Positions 15,692 through 25,233 of a stretch of 32,893 bases of DNA are shown here, piece by piece. The DNA lies in the NCBI GenBank assembly GCA_028875245.1, contig JAPPEU010000082.1:1-32893 (forward strand), written 5' to 3'. Made by a program: the position numbers and the translations under genes. The notes below the pieces were generated by a model. It worked only from the letters and a program-made list of their open reading frames with translations. It was not told where the DNA came from and searched no databases. Source of the DNA: Chloroflexota bacterium. GTDB lineage: Bacteria > Chloroflexota > Anaerolineae > Aggregatilineales > Phototrophicaceae. Each line of letters begins with the position of its first letter. The first letter of the stretch is position 1.

Positions 15692-16141
15692 ATGACCAAA
15701 CGCATTCTGCTTTTGCACGGGCCAAATCTGAACCTGCTGGGGACGCGGCAGCCGGAGATCTACGGCAGCGCGACTCTGGCGGACATCAACGCCGCCGCCG
15801 AGCGACGCCTAACGCCTTACAATGTCGAGCTGCGATGCGCGCAATCGAATCATGAGGGCGAATTAATCGATCTGCTGCATGAGGCGCGCAACTGGGCCGA
15901 TGGCGTCATCTTTAATCCCGGCGCCTTCACCCATACATCAGTGGCATTGCGCGACGCCATCGACGCCATTGAGCTGCCCGTTATCGAGGTGCACATCTCC
16001 AACATACATGGGCGCGAGCCATTTCGACACAAGTCGCTGCTGGCGGGCGTCTGCCTGGGGCAAATCGCCGGCTTCGGCCCGGACAGCTACCTCCTCGCGC
16101 TGGACGCCCTCCTCAGGCGCTGGCTGCTGCTGCGCGATTAG
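15692..16141 (+). CDS. aroQ: 3-dehydroquinate dehydratase, type II
   Basis: It dehydrates 3-dehydroquinate to 3-dehydroshikimate. The 149-aa product is the standard size of the dodecameric type II enzyme. [17 protein letters not shown] carries the catalytic Arg19 and Tyr24; [17 protein letters not shown] and [17 protein letters not shown] complete the active site. ATG 15692 is preceded by CCAGGAACAA. The open frame extends 59 codons upstream through repeats and is not used. The 434-bp gap after aroKB makes a separate transcript possible. Confidence 0.94.
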   Translation: MTKRILLLHGPNLNLLGTRQPEIYGSATLADINAAAERRLTPYNVELRCAQSNHEGELIDLLHEARNWADGVIFNPGAFTHTSVALRDAIDAIELPVIEVHISNIHGREPFRHKSLLAGVCLGQIAGFGPDSYLLALDALLRRWLLLRD

Positions 16142-16193
16142 CTGGTCAGAACGCATAAATTCTCAAAGGGCTTTGTTGGTTATCTCGCTGCTT

Positions 16194-16220
16194 TTGACGG
16201 GCGCCATCATCCACTATACT
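16194..16220 (+). promoter_or_regulatory. Candidate glnA promoter
   Basis: TTGACG (16194-16199) and TATACT (16215-16220) are good hexamers, but with 15-bp spacing, shorter than optimal. Confidence 0.4.
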
Positions 16221-16249
16221 CGACTCAAAGCTATTACACGCGTCGCATC

Positions 16250-16322
16250 TGTAGGGGCGTCTCGCTGAGACCCCCACCGCACCGGCGAAAACTGTAGGGA
16301 CGATTCTGTGAATCGCCCGCCG
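16250..16322 (+). repeat. Two family-1 palindromic repeats upstream of glnA
   Basis: Unit one at 16250-16277 has the stem GTCTC-GCT-GAGAC. Unit two at 16293-16322 has CGATTC-TGT-GAATCG. If the promoter at 16194 is real, both would be transcribed in the glnA 5' leader. Confidence 0.75.
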
Positions 16323-16341
16323 GACCATACCAGGACAGTCG

Positions 16342-17676
16342 ATGGATACAGCGGCGGACATCCTCCAGACGGTTGAAGAGCAGCAGGTGCGCTTCGTGGC
16401 GCTCTGGTTCACCGACATCACCGGCTTGGTGAAGAGTGTCATGATACCGGCGCGCGAACTAGAGAACGTCATCGCAAACGGCTCGCATTTTGACGGCTCG
16501 GCCATTGAAGGCTTTGCCCGCGTCGCCGAAAGCGATATGGTGCTCGTTCCCGATGTATCGAGCTATGTCTTGTTGCCTTGGACCGATAAAGAAGACAAGA
16601 CGGTGCGTCTCATCTGCTCCATCTGCACCCAGCATGGCGACCCATTCATTGGCGATCCGCGCAGCTTGCTGATCAAAGCCCTTGATGCGGCAAAGGCGAT
16701 GAATCTGCGTTTCAAGACGGGCATGGAGCTTGAGTTCTTCTTGTTTCCGCTTGATCAATCCGGTCAGCCGCTGGTCAGCGCCCAGAATGATATCGCCGGT
16801 TATTTTGATATTCCCGACGATCCGATCCGGTCGATGCGCCGGCGCATGCTCAACGCGCTGAACGCGATGGACATCCGCGTTGATTCGACGCACTCGGAAA
16901 CCGGCAGCGGCCAACATGAGATCGACTTTCAATATGATGACGCGCTGCGCTCCGCGGATAATATCCTGACGGCGCGGATCGCCCTCAAAACCATCGCCAG
17001 CAAATATGATTATTATTGCAGTTTCATGCCGCGCCCTCATGTCGATCTCCCCGGTTCGGGCATGCACACGCACCAAAGCATGCACGATGCCGAAAGCGGG
17101 ATCAATCTCTTTGCCGATAGCGAAGGCGAATACGGATTATCGGAAACTGCGCGGTATTTTCTGGCGGGCCAGTTGGAGCACGCGCGGGCGATGTGCGCGG
17201 TGCTGGCGCCCCTGGTCAACTCCTACAAGCGCTTGGGCACCAGCTTCGAAGCGCCCGTCAATGTCACCTGGGCCCATGTCAACCGCAGCGCTTTGATACG
17301 CGTCCCCAGCACGGCGCCGGGCAAGAATTATCATACGCGCCTGGAATTGCGCTGTCCCGACCCGACCGCCAATCCATATCTCGCGATGGCGGTCATGCTG
17401 CAGGCCGGGCTGGACGGCATTCTGCACAAGATGCCCTTGGTTGACCCCATGGAAGAAACGCTCATGGGCGGTATGCCCGAGCGCATGCGCCAGATCGAAG
17501 TCTTGCCCCATTCGCTGGATGAAGCCCTCGACGCGCTCAGCAATGATGATGTCATCTTGTCCGCCCTCGGCCCCTACGTCAGCGACCGTTACATCGCCGC
17601 CAAGCGCCAGGAATGCGAAGAGTACAATCGGCAGGTCACCGAGTGGGAAGTCAGGCGCTACCTGAGCCGCTTCTGA
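16342..17676 (+). CDS. glnA: Glutamine synthetase, type I
   Basis: It makes glutamine from glutamate, ammonia and ATP. The 444-aa length fits GS-I. The N-terminal beta-grasp region has HFDGSAIEGFARVAESDMVL. The metal and substrate sites are MELEFFLFP, GSGQHEIDFQ and GSGMHTHQS, with the flap region NSYKRLGTSFEAPV and the C-terminal RLELRCPDPTANPYLAMA. It differs from textbook enzymes in FMPRPHVDLPGSGM, where FMPKP...NGSGM is usual. I did not see a clear adenylylation-site Tyr motif. GS-like gamma-glutamylation enzymes are a less likely alternative. Its 3' end overlaps convergent lysC by 26 bp. Confidence 0.85.
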   Translation: MDTAADILQTVEEQQVRFVALWFTDITGLVKSVMIPARELENVIANGSHFDGSAIEGFARVAESDMVLVPDVSSYVLLPWTDKEDKTVRLICSICTQHGDPFIGDPRSLLIKALDAAKAMNLRFKTGMELEFFLFPLDQSGQPLVSAQNDIAGYFDIPDDPIRSMRRRMLNALNAMDIRVDSTHSETGSGQHEIDFQYDDALRSADNILTARIALKTIASKYDYYCSFMPRPHVDLPGSGMHTHQSMHDAESGINLFADSEGEYGLSETARYFLAGQLEHARAMCAVLAPLVNSYKRLGTSFEAPVNVTWAHVNRSALIRVPSTAPGKNYHTRLELRCPDPTANPYLAMAVMLQAGLDGILHKMPLVDPMEETLMGGMPERMRQIEVLPHSLDEALDALSNDDVILSALGPYVSDRYIAAKRQECEEYNRQVTEWEVRRYLSRF

Positions 17677-19072
17677 GGATCAGTTCGTGAATGCCCGCTA
17701 CCGCCTTGCCCGCGTCCTTCTGCGCCATCGCCACGCTGACGCTGCAATTTGAGGCGCCAAGCGCCAATCCATATATCTCAATATCGCCAAGCTCCGCCAA
17801 TACCTGCGACAAGAGTTGCGGCGCCCGCTGGAGGTTCGCGCCGATCGCGGTCACCAGCGCGACGCTGTCGATTGTCCAGGGCATCTTCTCGGGGTATTCC
17901 GCCATCTTCTCCCCCAGCGCGCGCTGTAAACGATCGACGCCGTCCATGCCGTGGCTGGTCGGTATGACGAAGCAGAGGAAGCTGCTGCTTGAAGATTGAG
18001 ACGCGATCAGCACTTCACTGCGCATGCCCAGCGTCCGGAACAAGGTATTGCCGACAAGCCGCGTGACGCCGGCCATGGAGCCGCTCGCCGGACGCCGCAA
18101 GGCAAGAGCTTGAATCGCCGTCACCGCTCTGATGGCCGGTTGGCGCCCGCCCGAATTGGATGAGACCAGCGTGCCCGCCTGCTCCGGGAAAAAGATATTC
18201 TTGACGCGCAGGAGCAGCTCCGCTTCTGAAAGCGGCGCGATCATGCGGGCATGCAGGATTCTGGCGCCGAAGTAGGCGAGGTCAGCCGCCTCAACATAAC
18301 TGAGCTTTGGAATGACCCGCGCCTCTCGCAGGACCCGCGGATCGGCCGTCATCATGCCATCGACATCGGTCCAAATCCAAAGCTCGTCCGCGCCCAGCAC
18401 GCTGCAGATGACCGAGGCGGTGTAATCAGTCCCGCCACGGCCCAGCGTTGTGGTCGCGCCGTCGGCCGTCGCGCCGATATAACCGGTGACCACCGGTATC
18501 ATATCCCGCTGGAGCATTGGCGCCAGCGCGTCATTCACCTTTTGACTGGTGGGCGCGAAGAACGGGTTGGCATTGCCATGCACATCGTCGGTCACCAGCA
18601 CTTCCGCGCCGTCCACCGCTACGCCGCGGATGCCATTCTGCCGCAGCAGCGCCGCGATAATGCGCGCCGAAAGCCGCTCGCCGACCGCGACGACAGCGTC
18701 AATGTGCTTGGCCGAAAGCTCTTCATTCAGATTGTTGGCGATAGTTTGGCAATCGTCGAGCAAGCCGGAGAGGAGCCCGTCAATATCGGCCTGCAGCGTG
18801 TTGCGGTCGGGGCGGTCTAGCGGCAGCTGGTCAATCAAGGCGAGGTGACGACTGCGCAAGTTGGCGGCGATGCGGCGGTAACCGCGCTGGTTGTCGATGC
18901 GAGCCAGCTGCGCCGCCTCAAGCAGCATATCGGTGACGCCGTCCAATGCCGAGACGACAATCACGAGCTCCTCCCAGGTTTGGGATTCGCGGGCGATGAT
19001 GCTCAAGACCTGGGCGAGCCCGGCCGATGTGCCCAGCGACGCGCCGCCAAACTTCATAACCAAGGTAGTCAT
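17651..19072 (-). CDS. lysC: Aspartate kinase
   Basis: It phosphorylates aspartate, the entry to lysine, threonine and methionine synthesis. The 473-aa product has KFGGASLGT at the N-terminus, VGERLSARIIAALL, LGRGGTDYTASVICSVLGAD and WTDVDGMMTADPRV in the kinase domain. Tandem ACT domains with ASQSSSSSFLCFVIP form the regulatory part. The size and motifs resemble the class that includes the ThrA-type kinase domain, here without homoserine dehydrogenase. I start at MTTLVMKFGG (19072); a frame open to 19150 begins inside the promoter. It is convergent with glnA, with a 26-bp overlap. Confidence 0.92.
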   Translation of the reverse strand: MTTLVMKFGGASLGTSAGLAQVLSIIARESQTWEELVIVVSALDGVTDMLLEAAQLARIDNQRGYRRIAANLRSRHLALIDQLPLDRPDRNTLQADIDGLLSGLLDDCQTIANNLNEELSAKHIDAVVAVGERLSARIIAALLRQNGIRGVAVDGAEVLVTDDVHGNANPFFAPTSQKVNDALAPMLQRDMIPVVTGYIGATADGATTTLGRGGTDYTASVICSVLGADELWIWTDVDGMMTADPRVLREARVIPKLSYVEAADLAYFGARILHARMIAPLSEAELLLRVKNIFFPEQAGTLVSSNSGGRQPAIRAVTAIQALALRRPASGSMAGVTRLVGNTLFRTLGMRSEVLIASQSSSSSFLCFVIPTSHGMDGVDRLQRALGEKMAEYPEKMPWTIDSVALVTAIGANLQRAPQLLSQVLAELGDIEIYGLALGASNCSVSVAMAQKDAGKAVAGIHELILRSGSGSA

Positions 19073-19148
19073 CGGCGCCCGAACGAGCCTCCCATGCCTT
19101 AGGGATTGTCTTGATTTGACTTTTGTGAAACCGCTGTCGCCTAATTTC

Positions 19149-19177
19149 ATTGTAGCAAGCGCGCCGCCAAATCACAA
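19149..19177 (-). promoter_or_regulatory. lysC promoter
   Basis: On the - strand, TTGTGA (19172-19177) and TACAAT (19149-19154) are spaced by 17 bp. The predicted start near 19142 leaves a leader of about 70 nt. Confidence 0.6.
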
Positions 19178-19337
19178 ACGGCAGGGGCGGCTGGGAAACC
19201 GCTAAATTGATGCAGTACGGATTAAGCCCAATCCCGTGAAACCAGTCGGCGCCCTCGGTGTGCTTGCTGGTGAATCTTTTAAGGCGCGCAGTTTATTCTC
19301 GTATTATTATTTCAGTGCGCGCCGCCCTTCAATCCTG

Positions 19338-19366
19338 TTGCTTTTGAACTCGTTTTCTAGTACAGT
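19338..19366 (+). promoter_or_regulatory. Weak candidate promoter of the ricT-like operon
   Basis: TTGCTT (19338-19343) and TACAGT (19361-19366) are 17 bp apart. Both hexamers are partial matches. Confidence 0.3.
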
Positions 19367-19452
19367 GAGAGGCGTTTGGACAAGCCGAAGCGCCGAAGAA
19401 CGGGCGGCATCCAACCCGGTTCGGGAGCGCGGCGGCAAAAGGCTGAAACCCA

Positions 19453-20583
19453 ATGGCGACTGCCAAGATAGAAAAGAGCGAACTGGTCGCGGGCGTTCGC
19501 TTTCAAAAGATAGGCAAGCTGTATCATTTCGATTTCGCCGCTCACCCCGGGCTGAAGCAGGGCGATTACGTCATTGTCGACACGCGGCGCGGGCGGCAAA
19601 TGGGGCAGATCATGGGCTTCACCGCGCCTGATGATGGCCGGAAGGCGCGCCAGATACTGCGCCCGGCCACCCCGCGCGATCTGCTGCTGCGCCAGCATTG
19701 GGAAGCGCAGCAAGAAGAAGCGCTCGAGACTTGCCGCGAGGCGGCCTCGAATCTGCGCCGTCTGTCTGATGTAAAATTCGTCGCCGCCCAATACAACTAC
19801 GACGGCAGCGTGGTCACCTTTTTATTCAGCGCTGAGCAGAAGATCGATACCACAGCGCTGCAAAAGCGCCTGCAGCGCAAGTTTGAAGCGCGCATCGAGA
19901 TGCGTCAAATCGGGCCGCGCGATGTGGCCAAGCTGCTGGGCGGCTTCGGCGCCTGTGGCATTACGCGCTGCTGCAGCACCTTTTTGACTGACTTCAGTCC
20001 CATCTCCATCAAAATGGCCAAGGCCCAGGGCGTCTCGCTGAACCCCTCCGAGATCACCGGGATGTGCGGCCGCCTGCGCTGCTGCCTGGTTTATGAATAT
20101 GAGCAATATGTTGAAGCGCGCCGCCAGCTGCCACGGCGCAACAAGCGCGTCGGCACGCCGCATGGCGAAGGACGCGTGCTCGACCAGCTCCCCTTGCGCG
20201 ACGCGGTGCTCGTCGAAGTGGGCGAGGGCCAGCGAAAAGTCGTCGAGCGCGAAGACATTATCCCGTTGGAAGAATTTCGCAAGCTGGCGGAAAAAGCGGG
20301 CGCGCCCTGTGACAAGCACGGCGATGGCAGCTGTGAATGCGGCATGCCGCCGGGCCAGCGTCAGGCCGATCGCCTGAAACCCGCGCCCACTGCCGAACCG
20401 GCAGCGCAGGAGCGGAAAAAGCCGGAGGAAGAAAAGAAACCGCGCAGACGCCGCTCGCGCAAGCCGCGGGGCAAAACCGATGATGGCGCGCCCCGATCCA
20501 ATCGGCGGCGGGGCAGGCGTCGCGGCGGCCGGCGCTCCAACAAAGACGCTAACCGACCCGAAATAGACTCCACGAACGATTGA
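19453..20583 (+). CDS. PSP1-domain protein, RicT (YaaT)-like
   Basis: The 376-aa product has the PSP1 core with two cysteine groups: CGITRCC (Cys168, 173, 174) and CGRLRCC (Cys205, 210, 211). In Bacillus RicT, part of the RicA-RicF-RicT complex acting with RNase Y, such cysteines serve Fe-S clusters. Here the partner proteins are not in the window. Beyond the core, residues about 286-296 hold a further Cys-rich patch (CDKHGDGSCECG). The last 60 or so residues are Arg/Lys-rich with Pro and Glu, disordered in appearance, suggesting RNA or nucleic acid contact. It is followed by the PIG-L gene after 4 nt. Confidence 0.82.
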   Translation: MATAKIEKSELVAGVRFQKIGKLYHFDFAAHPGLKQGDYVIVDTRRGRQMGQIMGFTAPDDGRKARQILRPATPRDLLLRQHWEAQQEEALETCREAASNLRRLSDVKFVAAQYNYDGSVVTFLFSAEQKIDTTALQKRLQRKFEARIEMRQIGPRDVAKLLGGFGACGITRCCSTFLTDFSPISIKMAKAQGVSLNPSEITGMCGRLRCCLVYEYEQYVEARRQLPRRNKRVGTPHGEGRVLDQLPLRDAVLVEVGEGQRKVVEREDIIPLEEFRKLAEKAGAPCDKHGDGSCECGMPPGQRQADRLKPAPTAEPAAQERKKPEEEKKPRRRRSRKPRGKTDDGAPRSNRRRGRRRGGRRSNKDANRPEIDSTND

Positions 20584-20587
20584 ACCC

Positions 20588-21316
20588 ATGACCGATGCCA
20601 AGAGCAGCGATAACGGAAGCCTGGGCCGGGTCCTGGGCGTCTTCGCTCATCCGGACGATCCCGAATTCTTCGCGGGCGGCACCTTCGCCAAATGGGCGGC
20701 CGATGGCGCCGAGATCAGCTTCGTCATCGCGACCAGTGGCGACAAGGGCAGCGCCGACCCTGAAATGACGCAGGAGCGCCTGGCCGAAATCCGCGAGCGG
20801 GAAGAGCGGGAAGCCGCTGCCGTCCTCGGCGTCAAGGACGTCGTCTTTTTGCGCTACAAAGACGGTGAGCTTTTCCCGACGCTGGAATTGCGCCGCGATA
20901 TCACGCGGATGATCCGCCTGAAGAAGCCGGATGTGGTGGTAACGCTGGATCCGACGCGCTGGTTTGGCGCGCGCGGCATCAACCATCCCGACCATCGGGC
21001 CATCGGCGCGGCCACGCTGGAGGCCGTCTTCCCGACTGCCCGCGACCGGCTTAACTTCATCGAGCATGAACGCGATGAGGGCTTGGAAACGCATAAGGTG
21101 GGCTCGGTGTACATTGCCGGCGCCGTTGAACCGACGCTGACTGTTGATGTAACCGACGCGGTGGAACGGCAGATTGAATCGCTCCGCGCCCATAAAACCC
21201 AGATTTCCGATATGGACAAAATGGCGGAGAATATCAGAAAGCGGTCGCTGGATCCCAACTCGCCGCCCGAATATCCCCGCCGCATTGAAAGATTCCGCTT
21301 AATCAACTTGAGGTGA
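20588..21316 (+). CDS. PIG-L family deacetylase (LmbE-like)
   Basis: A zinc-dependent N-deacetylase of the GlcNAc-PI de-N-acetylase/LmbE family. The 242-aa protein shows AHPDDPEF (His21, Asp24) and NHPDHRAIG (His133, His136), the metal and catalytic residues, within a Rossmann-like fold. Relatives act on GlcNAc-linked lipids, mycothiol or bacillithiol precursors. The substrate here cannot be assigned. It lies 4 nt after the ricT-like gene and 7 nt before the M20 peptidase, so it is almost certainly in one operon with them. Confidence 0.88.
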   Translation: MTDAKSSDNGSLGRVLGVFAHPDDPEFFAGGTFAKWAADGAEISFVIATSGDKGSADPEMTQERLAEIREREEREAAAVLGVKDVVFLRYKDGELFPTLELRRDITRMIRLKKPDVVVTLDPTRWFGARGINHPDHRAIGAATLEAVFPTARDRLNFIEHERDEGLETHKVGSVYIAGAVEPTLTVDVTDAVERQIESLRAHKTQISDMDKMAENIRKRSLDPNSPPEYPRRIERFRLINLR

Positions 21317-21323
21317 CCCGAAG

Positions 21324-22499
<1,176 letters not shown>

Positions 22500-22503
22500 A
22501 CTA

Positions 22504-22655
22504 TGTAGACACACGCGCGACAATGCCGCCGCCCACGCAAAACACCTTGCATCTCGGCGCGTCGTTGCTCCCCCCCTGACTCGTCGGATGCCCGCCATAG
22601 AAATGGCGGGAGGGGCCGGGGGTGGGGTTGACTGCCCGCAACGTAAACAGGGGCG
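22504..22655 (+). repeat. Long dispersed repeat, copy B, with a nested hairpin insertion
   Basis: It matches the reverse complement of 15404-15532, except for about 21 nt at 22588-22608. The insertion creates a perfect hairpin, CCCGCCAT (22591-22598) and ATGGCGGG (22603-22610) with loop AGAA, exactly at the centre of the family-2 palindrome. A family-1-like unit continues at 22648-22672. Confidence 0.8.
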
Positions 22656-22700
22656 ACATAGCATGCCGCCCGAAATGGCCATACGATCAGGGACCCAAGT

Positions 22701-23381
22701 ATGAACGCCATGTCGCAATTGCCGGAGGTGCCCTTTACTTGGCCCGATACATTCGGCTGGCTTGTATTATCCGGCAGCCCGGATGCCTTGAGCGAGATTC
22801 GCGCGCAGGCTTTGAGCCGCTACAACGCCGCCGGCGCCATCGCCTACATTTCCCTGGCCGGGGACCTGGGCGACGCCTTGATGGATGATATGGCGGAGTT
22901 GGGCGCGCCCGCGGGTTACCTCATTGACCTGGACGAGCTCGACAACAACGAGATACACCAGCGCCTGAGCTCAGCGGGAATGATTGTCATTGAGGCGCCA
23001 AGCCATGCCGGCGGGCTGGCATGCTTGCTGACGCAGACGGTGAAGAGCGCCTTGAAATCGGCCCTTGACGACGGCGCTCTGATCCTGCTTGAAGGCGCGG
23101 CCGCCTCCCTGGCCGGCGAGCATCGCTTGACCGAGAGCGGCGTGATCGCGCCCGGCTTGCAATTCCTCCACAACGCCTTGATTGCGCCTGGCGCGGGGGG
23201 GCTGGCGGGGAACGAGTGGATTCAAACGGTCCAACGCGAACTGCCAACGTTGTCCATCATAGCCTTGGCGCGGGGATCGGCGCTGGCCCTGGGGCCCGCT
23301 CAGCAAATCGAGACCTGGGGCGATGGCGAAGTGACGATTAACCTGGGCGACCTGTCCGCGCGCCAAAATGCAAGTCCATAG
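22701..23381 (+). CDS. Hypothetical protein, possible degenerate peptidase S51 (cyanophycinase)-like fold
   Basis: I do not recognise this 226-aa protein with certainty. It is soluble, with no signal peptide. The order of segments recalls S51 peptidases: a Rossmann-like start (GWLVLSGSPDALSEI), a central strand-turn, GLQFLHNALIAPG in place of the family's GLGLLPG, and a C-terminal LARGSALALGPAQQIETWGD like the GIDEGTAL...GDGSV end. Where a GTSAGA nucleophile is expected it has EGAAASLAGE, so the catalytic Ser seems lost. AGGGACC precedes ATG 22701. It lies 111 bp before purA. The TAG stop (23379-23381) is inside a family-1 repeat. Confidence 0.6.
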   Translation: MNAMSQLPEVPFTWPDTFGWLVLSGSPDALSEIRAQALSRYNAAGAIAYISLAGDLGDALMDDMAELGAPAGYLIDLDELDNNEIHQRLSSAGMIVIEAPSHAGGLACLLTQTVKSALKSALDDGALILLEGAAASLAGEHRLTESGVIAPGLQFLHNALIAPGAGGLAGNEWIQTVQRELPTLSIIALARGSALALGPAQQIETWGDGEVTINLGDLSARQNASP

Positions 23382-23445
23382 AGGCGATTCTGTGAATCGC
23401 CCGCCGCAGCGCGGATTGTAGGGGCGACATACCATCTCGCCCGCC
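23379..23445 (+). repeat. Two family-1 palindromic repeats before purA
   Basis: Unit one at 23379-23404 (TAGAGGCGATTCTGTGAATC then GCCCGCC) includes the upstream gene's stop codon. Unit two at 23417-23445 (TTGTAGGGGCGACATACCAT) has a poorly paired stem. Confidence 0.75.
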
Positions 23446-23492
23446 AAAGCGTATACTCGCGGGGACGATACAAACACCAAAGAAGGGAAATC

Positions 23493-24791
23493 ATGCCAAT
23501 TACCATTTTGATCGGCGCGCAGTGGGGCGATGAAGGCAAGGGCCGTGTGGTCGATTGGCTGGCGGCTTCAGCCGATATTGTCGCCCGCTATGCCGGCGGC
23601 GACAACGCCGGTCATACCGTCGCGCTTGATGGCGAAGTCTACAAACTGCATTTGATTCCATCTGGCATCTTGCACAGCAACGTCGTCTCTGTCATGGGCA
23701 ATGGCATGGTGATCAACCCGATCAGTCTCGTGCGAGAGATCGACGCGCTGCGCAAACTGGGTGTGCAAATCACGCCGGACCGTCTCGTCATCAGCTCGCG
23801 CGCGCATATCATCACGCCCGCTCATATCGCCCTGGACCGAGCGCGGGAATCAGCCCTTGGCGAATCCAAGATAGGCACCACCCTGCGCGGCATCGGCCCG
23901 GCATACCTCGACAAGACCGGCCGCGCCGGCATCCGCACGGGCGACATGCTGCTCGATGTTGAAGAGTTTGCTGAGCGTCTAGTCGCCGCCATCGAGTCCA
24001 GCAATGAAGATTTGTACGCCCAGGGCCTGGAATCGCTGGACGCGCGCGAGGCGGCCCAGAATTATCTGGATGCGGCCGACTTCCTGCGGCCCTATATCAG
24101 AGACGTGTCGATCTATTTGTACGAGGCCCTGAAAGCGGGCAAGAAGGTTGTCTGCGAGGGCGCCCAAGGCACCTTGCTCGATATCGACCATGGCAGCTAT
24201 CCTTTTGTCACCAGCTCATCGCCGACTGCCGGCGGCGCCTTGACCGGCCTGGGCGTCGGTCCACTTTTCGTCGAGCGCGTGCTGGGCGTGGCGAAAGCCT
24301 TCAGCACCCGCGTCGGCGGCGGACCGATGCCTACGGAGCTCGATGGCCCTGTCGCCGGGCACTTTCGCGGCAGCGGCGCGAACTTCTGGGACGAGTTCGG
24401 AACGACCACCGGGCGCCCGCGGCGCTGTGGCTGGCTGGATGTGGTGATGCTGCGCTATGCCGTCGGCGTCAATGGCTTGAGCGAGCTGATGTTGACCAAG
24501 ATGGATATTCTATCCGGTCTCGATGAATTGAAGCTGGCGACTGCTTATGAAATCGACGGCGAACGATTCGAGTATCCGCCCGTCACCAACGCGCAGCTGG
24601 AACGCGCCAGGCCGATTTACGAGACCTTGCCCGGTTGGGGCGTCGATATCAACAGCTGCCGTCACTTCAGCGACTTGCCCGCCGCCGCGCGCAATTACAT
24701 CCGCCGCGTCGCCGAGCTTTGTGATGTGCCGATCGACATCGTCAGCGTCGGCCCCGAACGCGACCAACTGGTCATAAACCATGCGCAATAA
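23493..24791 (+). CDS. purA: Adenylosuccinate synthetase
   Basis: It makes adenylosuccinate from IMP, aspartate and GTP. The 432-aa product is full length. The N-terminal P-loop GAQWGDEGKGRVVDWLA and GGDNAGHTV hold the catalytic Asp and His. IGTTLRGIGPAYLDK, CEGAQGTLLDIDHGSYPFVTSS, TRVGGGPMPTEL and TTGRPRRCGWLD are all family blocks. GAAGGGAAATC precedes ATG 23493. No other purine gene is nearby; the upstream S51-like gene may share its transcript. Confidence 0.96.
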   Translation: MPITILIGAQWGDEGKGRVVDWLAASADIVARYAGGDNAGHTVALDGEVYKLHLIPSGILHSNVVSVMGNGMVINPISLVREIDALRKLGVQITPDRLVISSRAHIITPAHIALDRARESALGESKIGTTLRGIGPAYLDKTGRAGIRTGDMLLDVEEFAERLVAAIESSNEDLYAQGLESLDAREAAQNYLDAADFLRPYIRDVSIYLYEALKAGKKVVCEGAQGTLLDIDHGSYPFVTSSSPTAGGALTGLGVGPLFVERVLGVAKAFSTRVGGGPMPTELDGPVAGHFRGSGANFWDEFGTTTGRPRRCGWLDVVMLRYAVGVNGLSELMLTKMDILSGLDELKLATAYEIDGERFEYPPVTNAQLERARPIYETLPGWGVDINSCRHFSDLPAAARNYIRRVAELCDVPIDIVSVGPERDQLVINHAQ

Positions 24792-24802
24792 ACCAGGCGC
24801 GA

Positions 24803-24845
24803 TCCTTTTCTCGCTCGTCCATGTGCCCTCTGTGGTGAAAAAACC
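24803..24845. repeat. Family-3 CTCTGTG tract after purA
   Basis: GTGCCCTCTGTGGTGAAAAA and the preceding pyrimidine-rich run resemble 15598-15635. Confidence 0.5.
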
Positions 24846-24915
24846 TGAACATCTTGCGTCCGGACACTATGAATAGTAAAATGCCAACTGTAGCGGCGTC
24901 TGGCGGAGGAGTTGC

Positions 24916-25188
24916 ATGAAAGCATTGGGGGCGGTAGCGATCATATTGGTGGTTCTGCTTGCGGGCGGCGCCATCACATCCAATTTGCTCTCGTCGGATT
25001 TGGCCATCCAACAGACGACCGACCCAAGCGGCGATTTTCTGACGGCCACGCCGGATCAAGCGGTCGCCTTTATTTTGGTCACCGGCTTCATCATCTTCAA
25101 CGTCATCGGCGCCGGCTTGACGCTTGCCATCCTGTTTTGGTTGCTCAATCGCCAGGTGACAGCCGTGCGTCAAGACGCCAATACCTGA
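24916..25188 (+). CDS. Small two-helix membrane protein
   Basis: The 90-aa product has an N-terminal hydrophobic helix (about residues 4-22, signal-anchor-like), a polar extracytoplasmic loop of about 28 residues, and a second helix (about 50-76, AFILVTGFIIFNVIGAGLTL). A short basic tail (NRQVTAVRQ) suggests both ends are in the cytoplasm. A strong ribosome binding site, GGCGGAGGAG, precedes ATG 24916. It lies 45 bp before a membrane-anchored cytochrome c, so a role beside an electron-transfer component is possible but unproven. I do not recognise a family. Confidence 0.7.
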   Translation: MKALGAVAIILVVLLAGGAITSNLLSSDLAIQQTTDPSGDFLTATPDQAVAFILVTGFIIFNVIGAGLTLAILFWLLNRQVTAVRQDANT

Positions 25189-25233
25189 GTTTCTTCCGCG
25201 GTCGCCTCTGCGCCGCCCGGCCACAAATATTCG

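Larger units (their letters stand above)
19073..19452. other. Divergent intergenic region lysC / ricT-like gene
   Basis: 380 bp with the lysC promoter on the - strand, a degenerate family-1 copy (19180-19203), a degenerate GGACAAGCC-like half-site (about 19209-19228, TGCAGTACGGATTAAGCC), and a weak + strand promoter. No gene or riboswitch was seen; the lysC leader of about 70 nt is too short for a lysine riboswitch. Confidence 0.6.

Noticed and set aside
19073..19142. Lysine riboswitch upstream of lysC
   Set aside because: The leader from the predicted promoter is about 70 nt, too short, and has no recognisable aptamer sequence.
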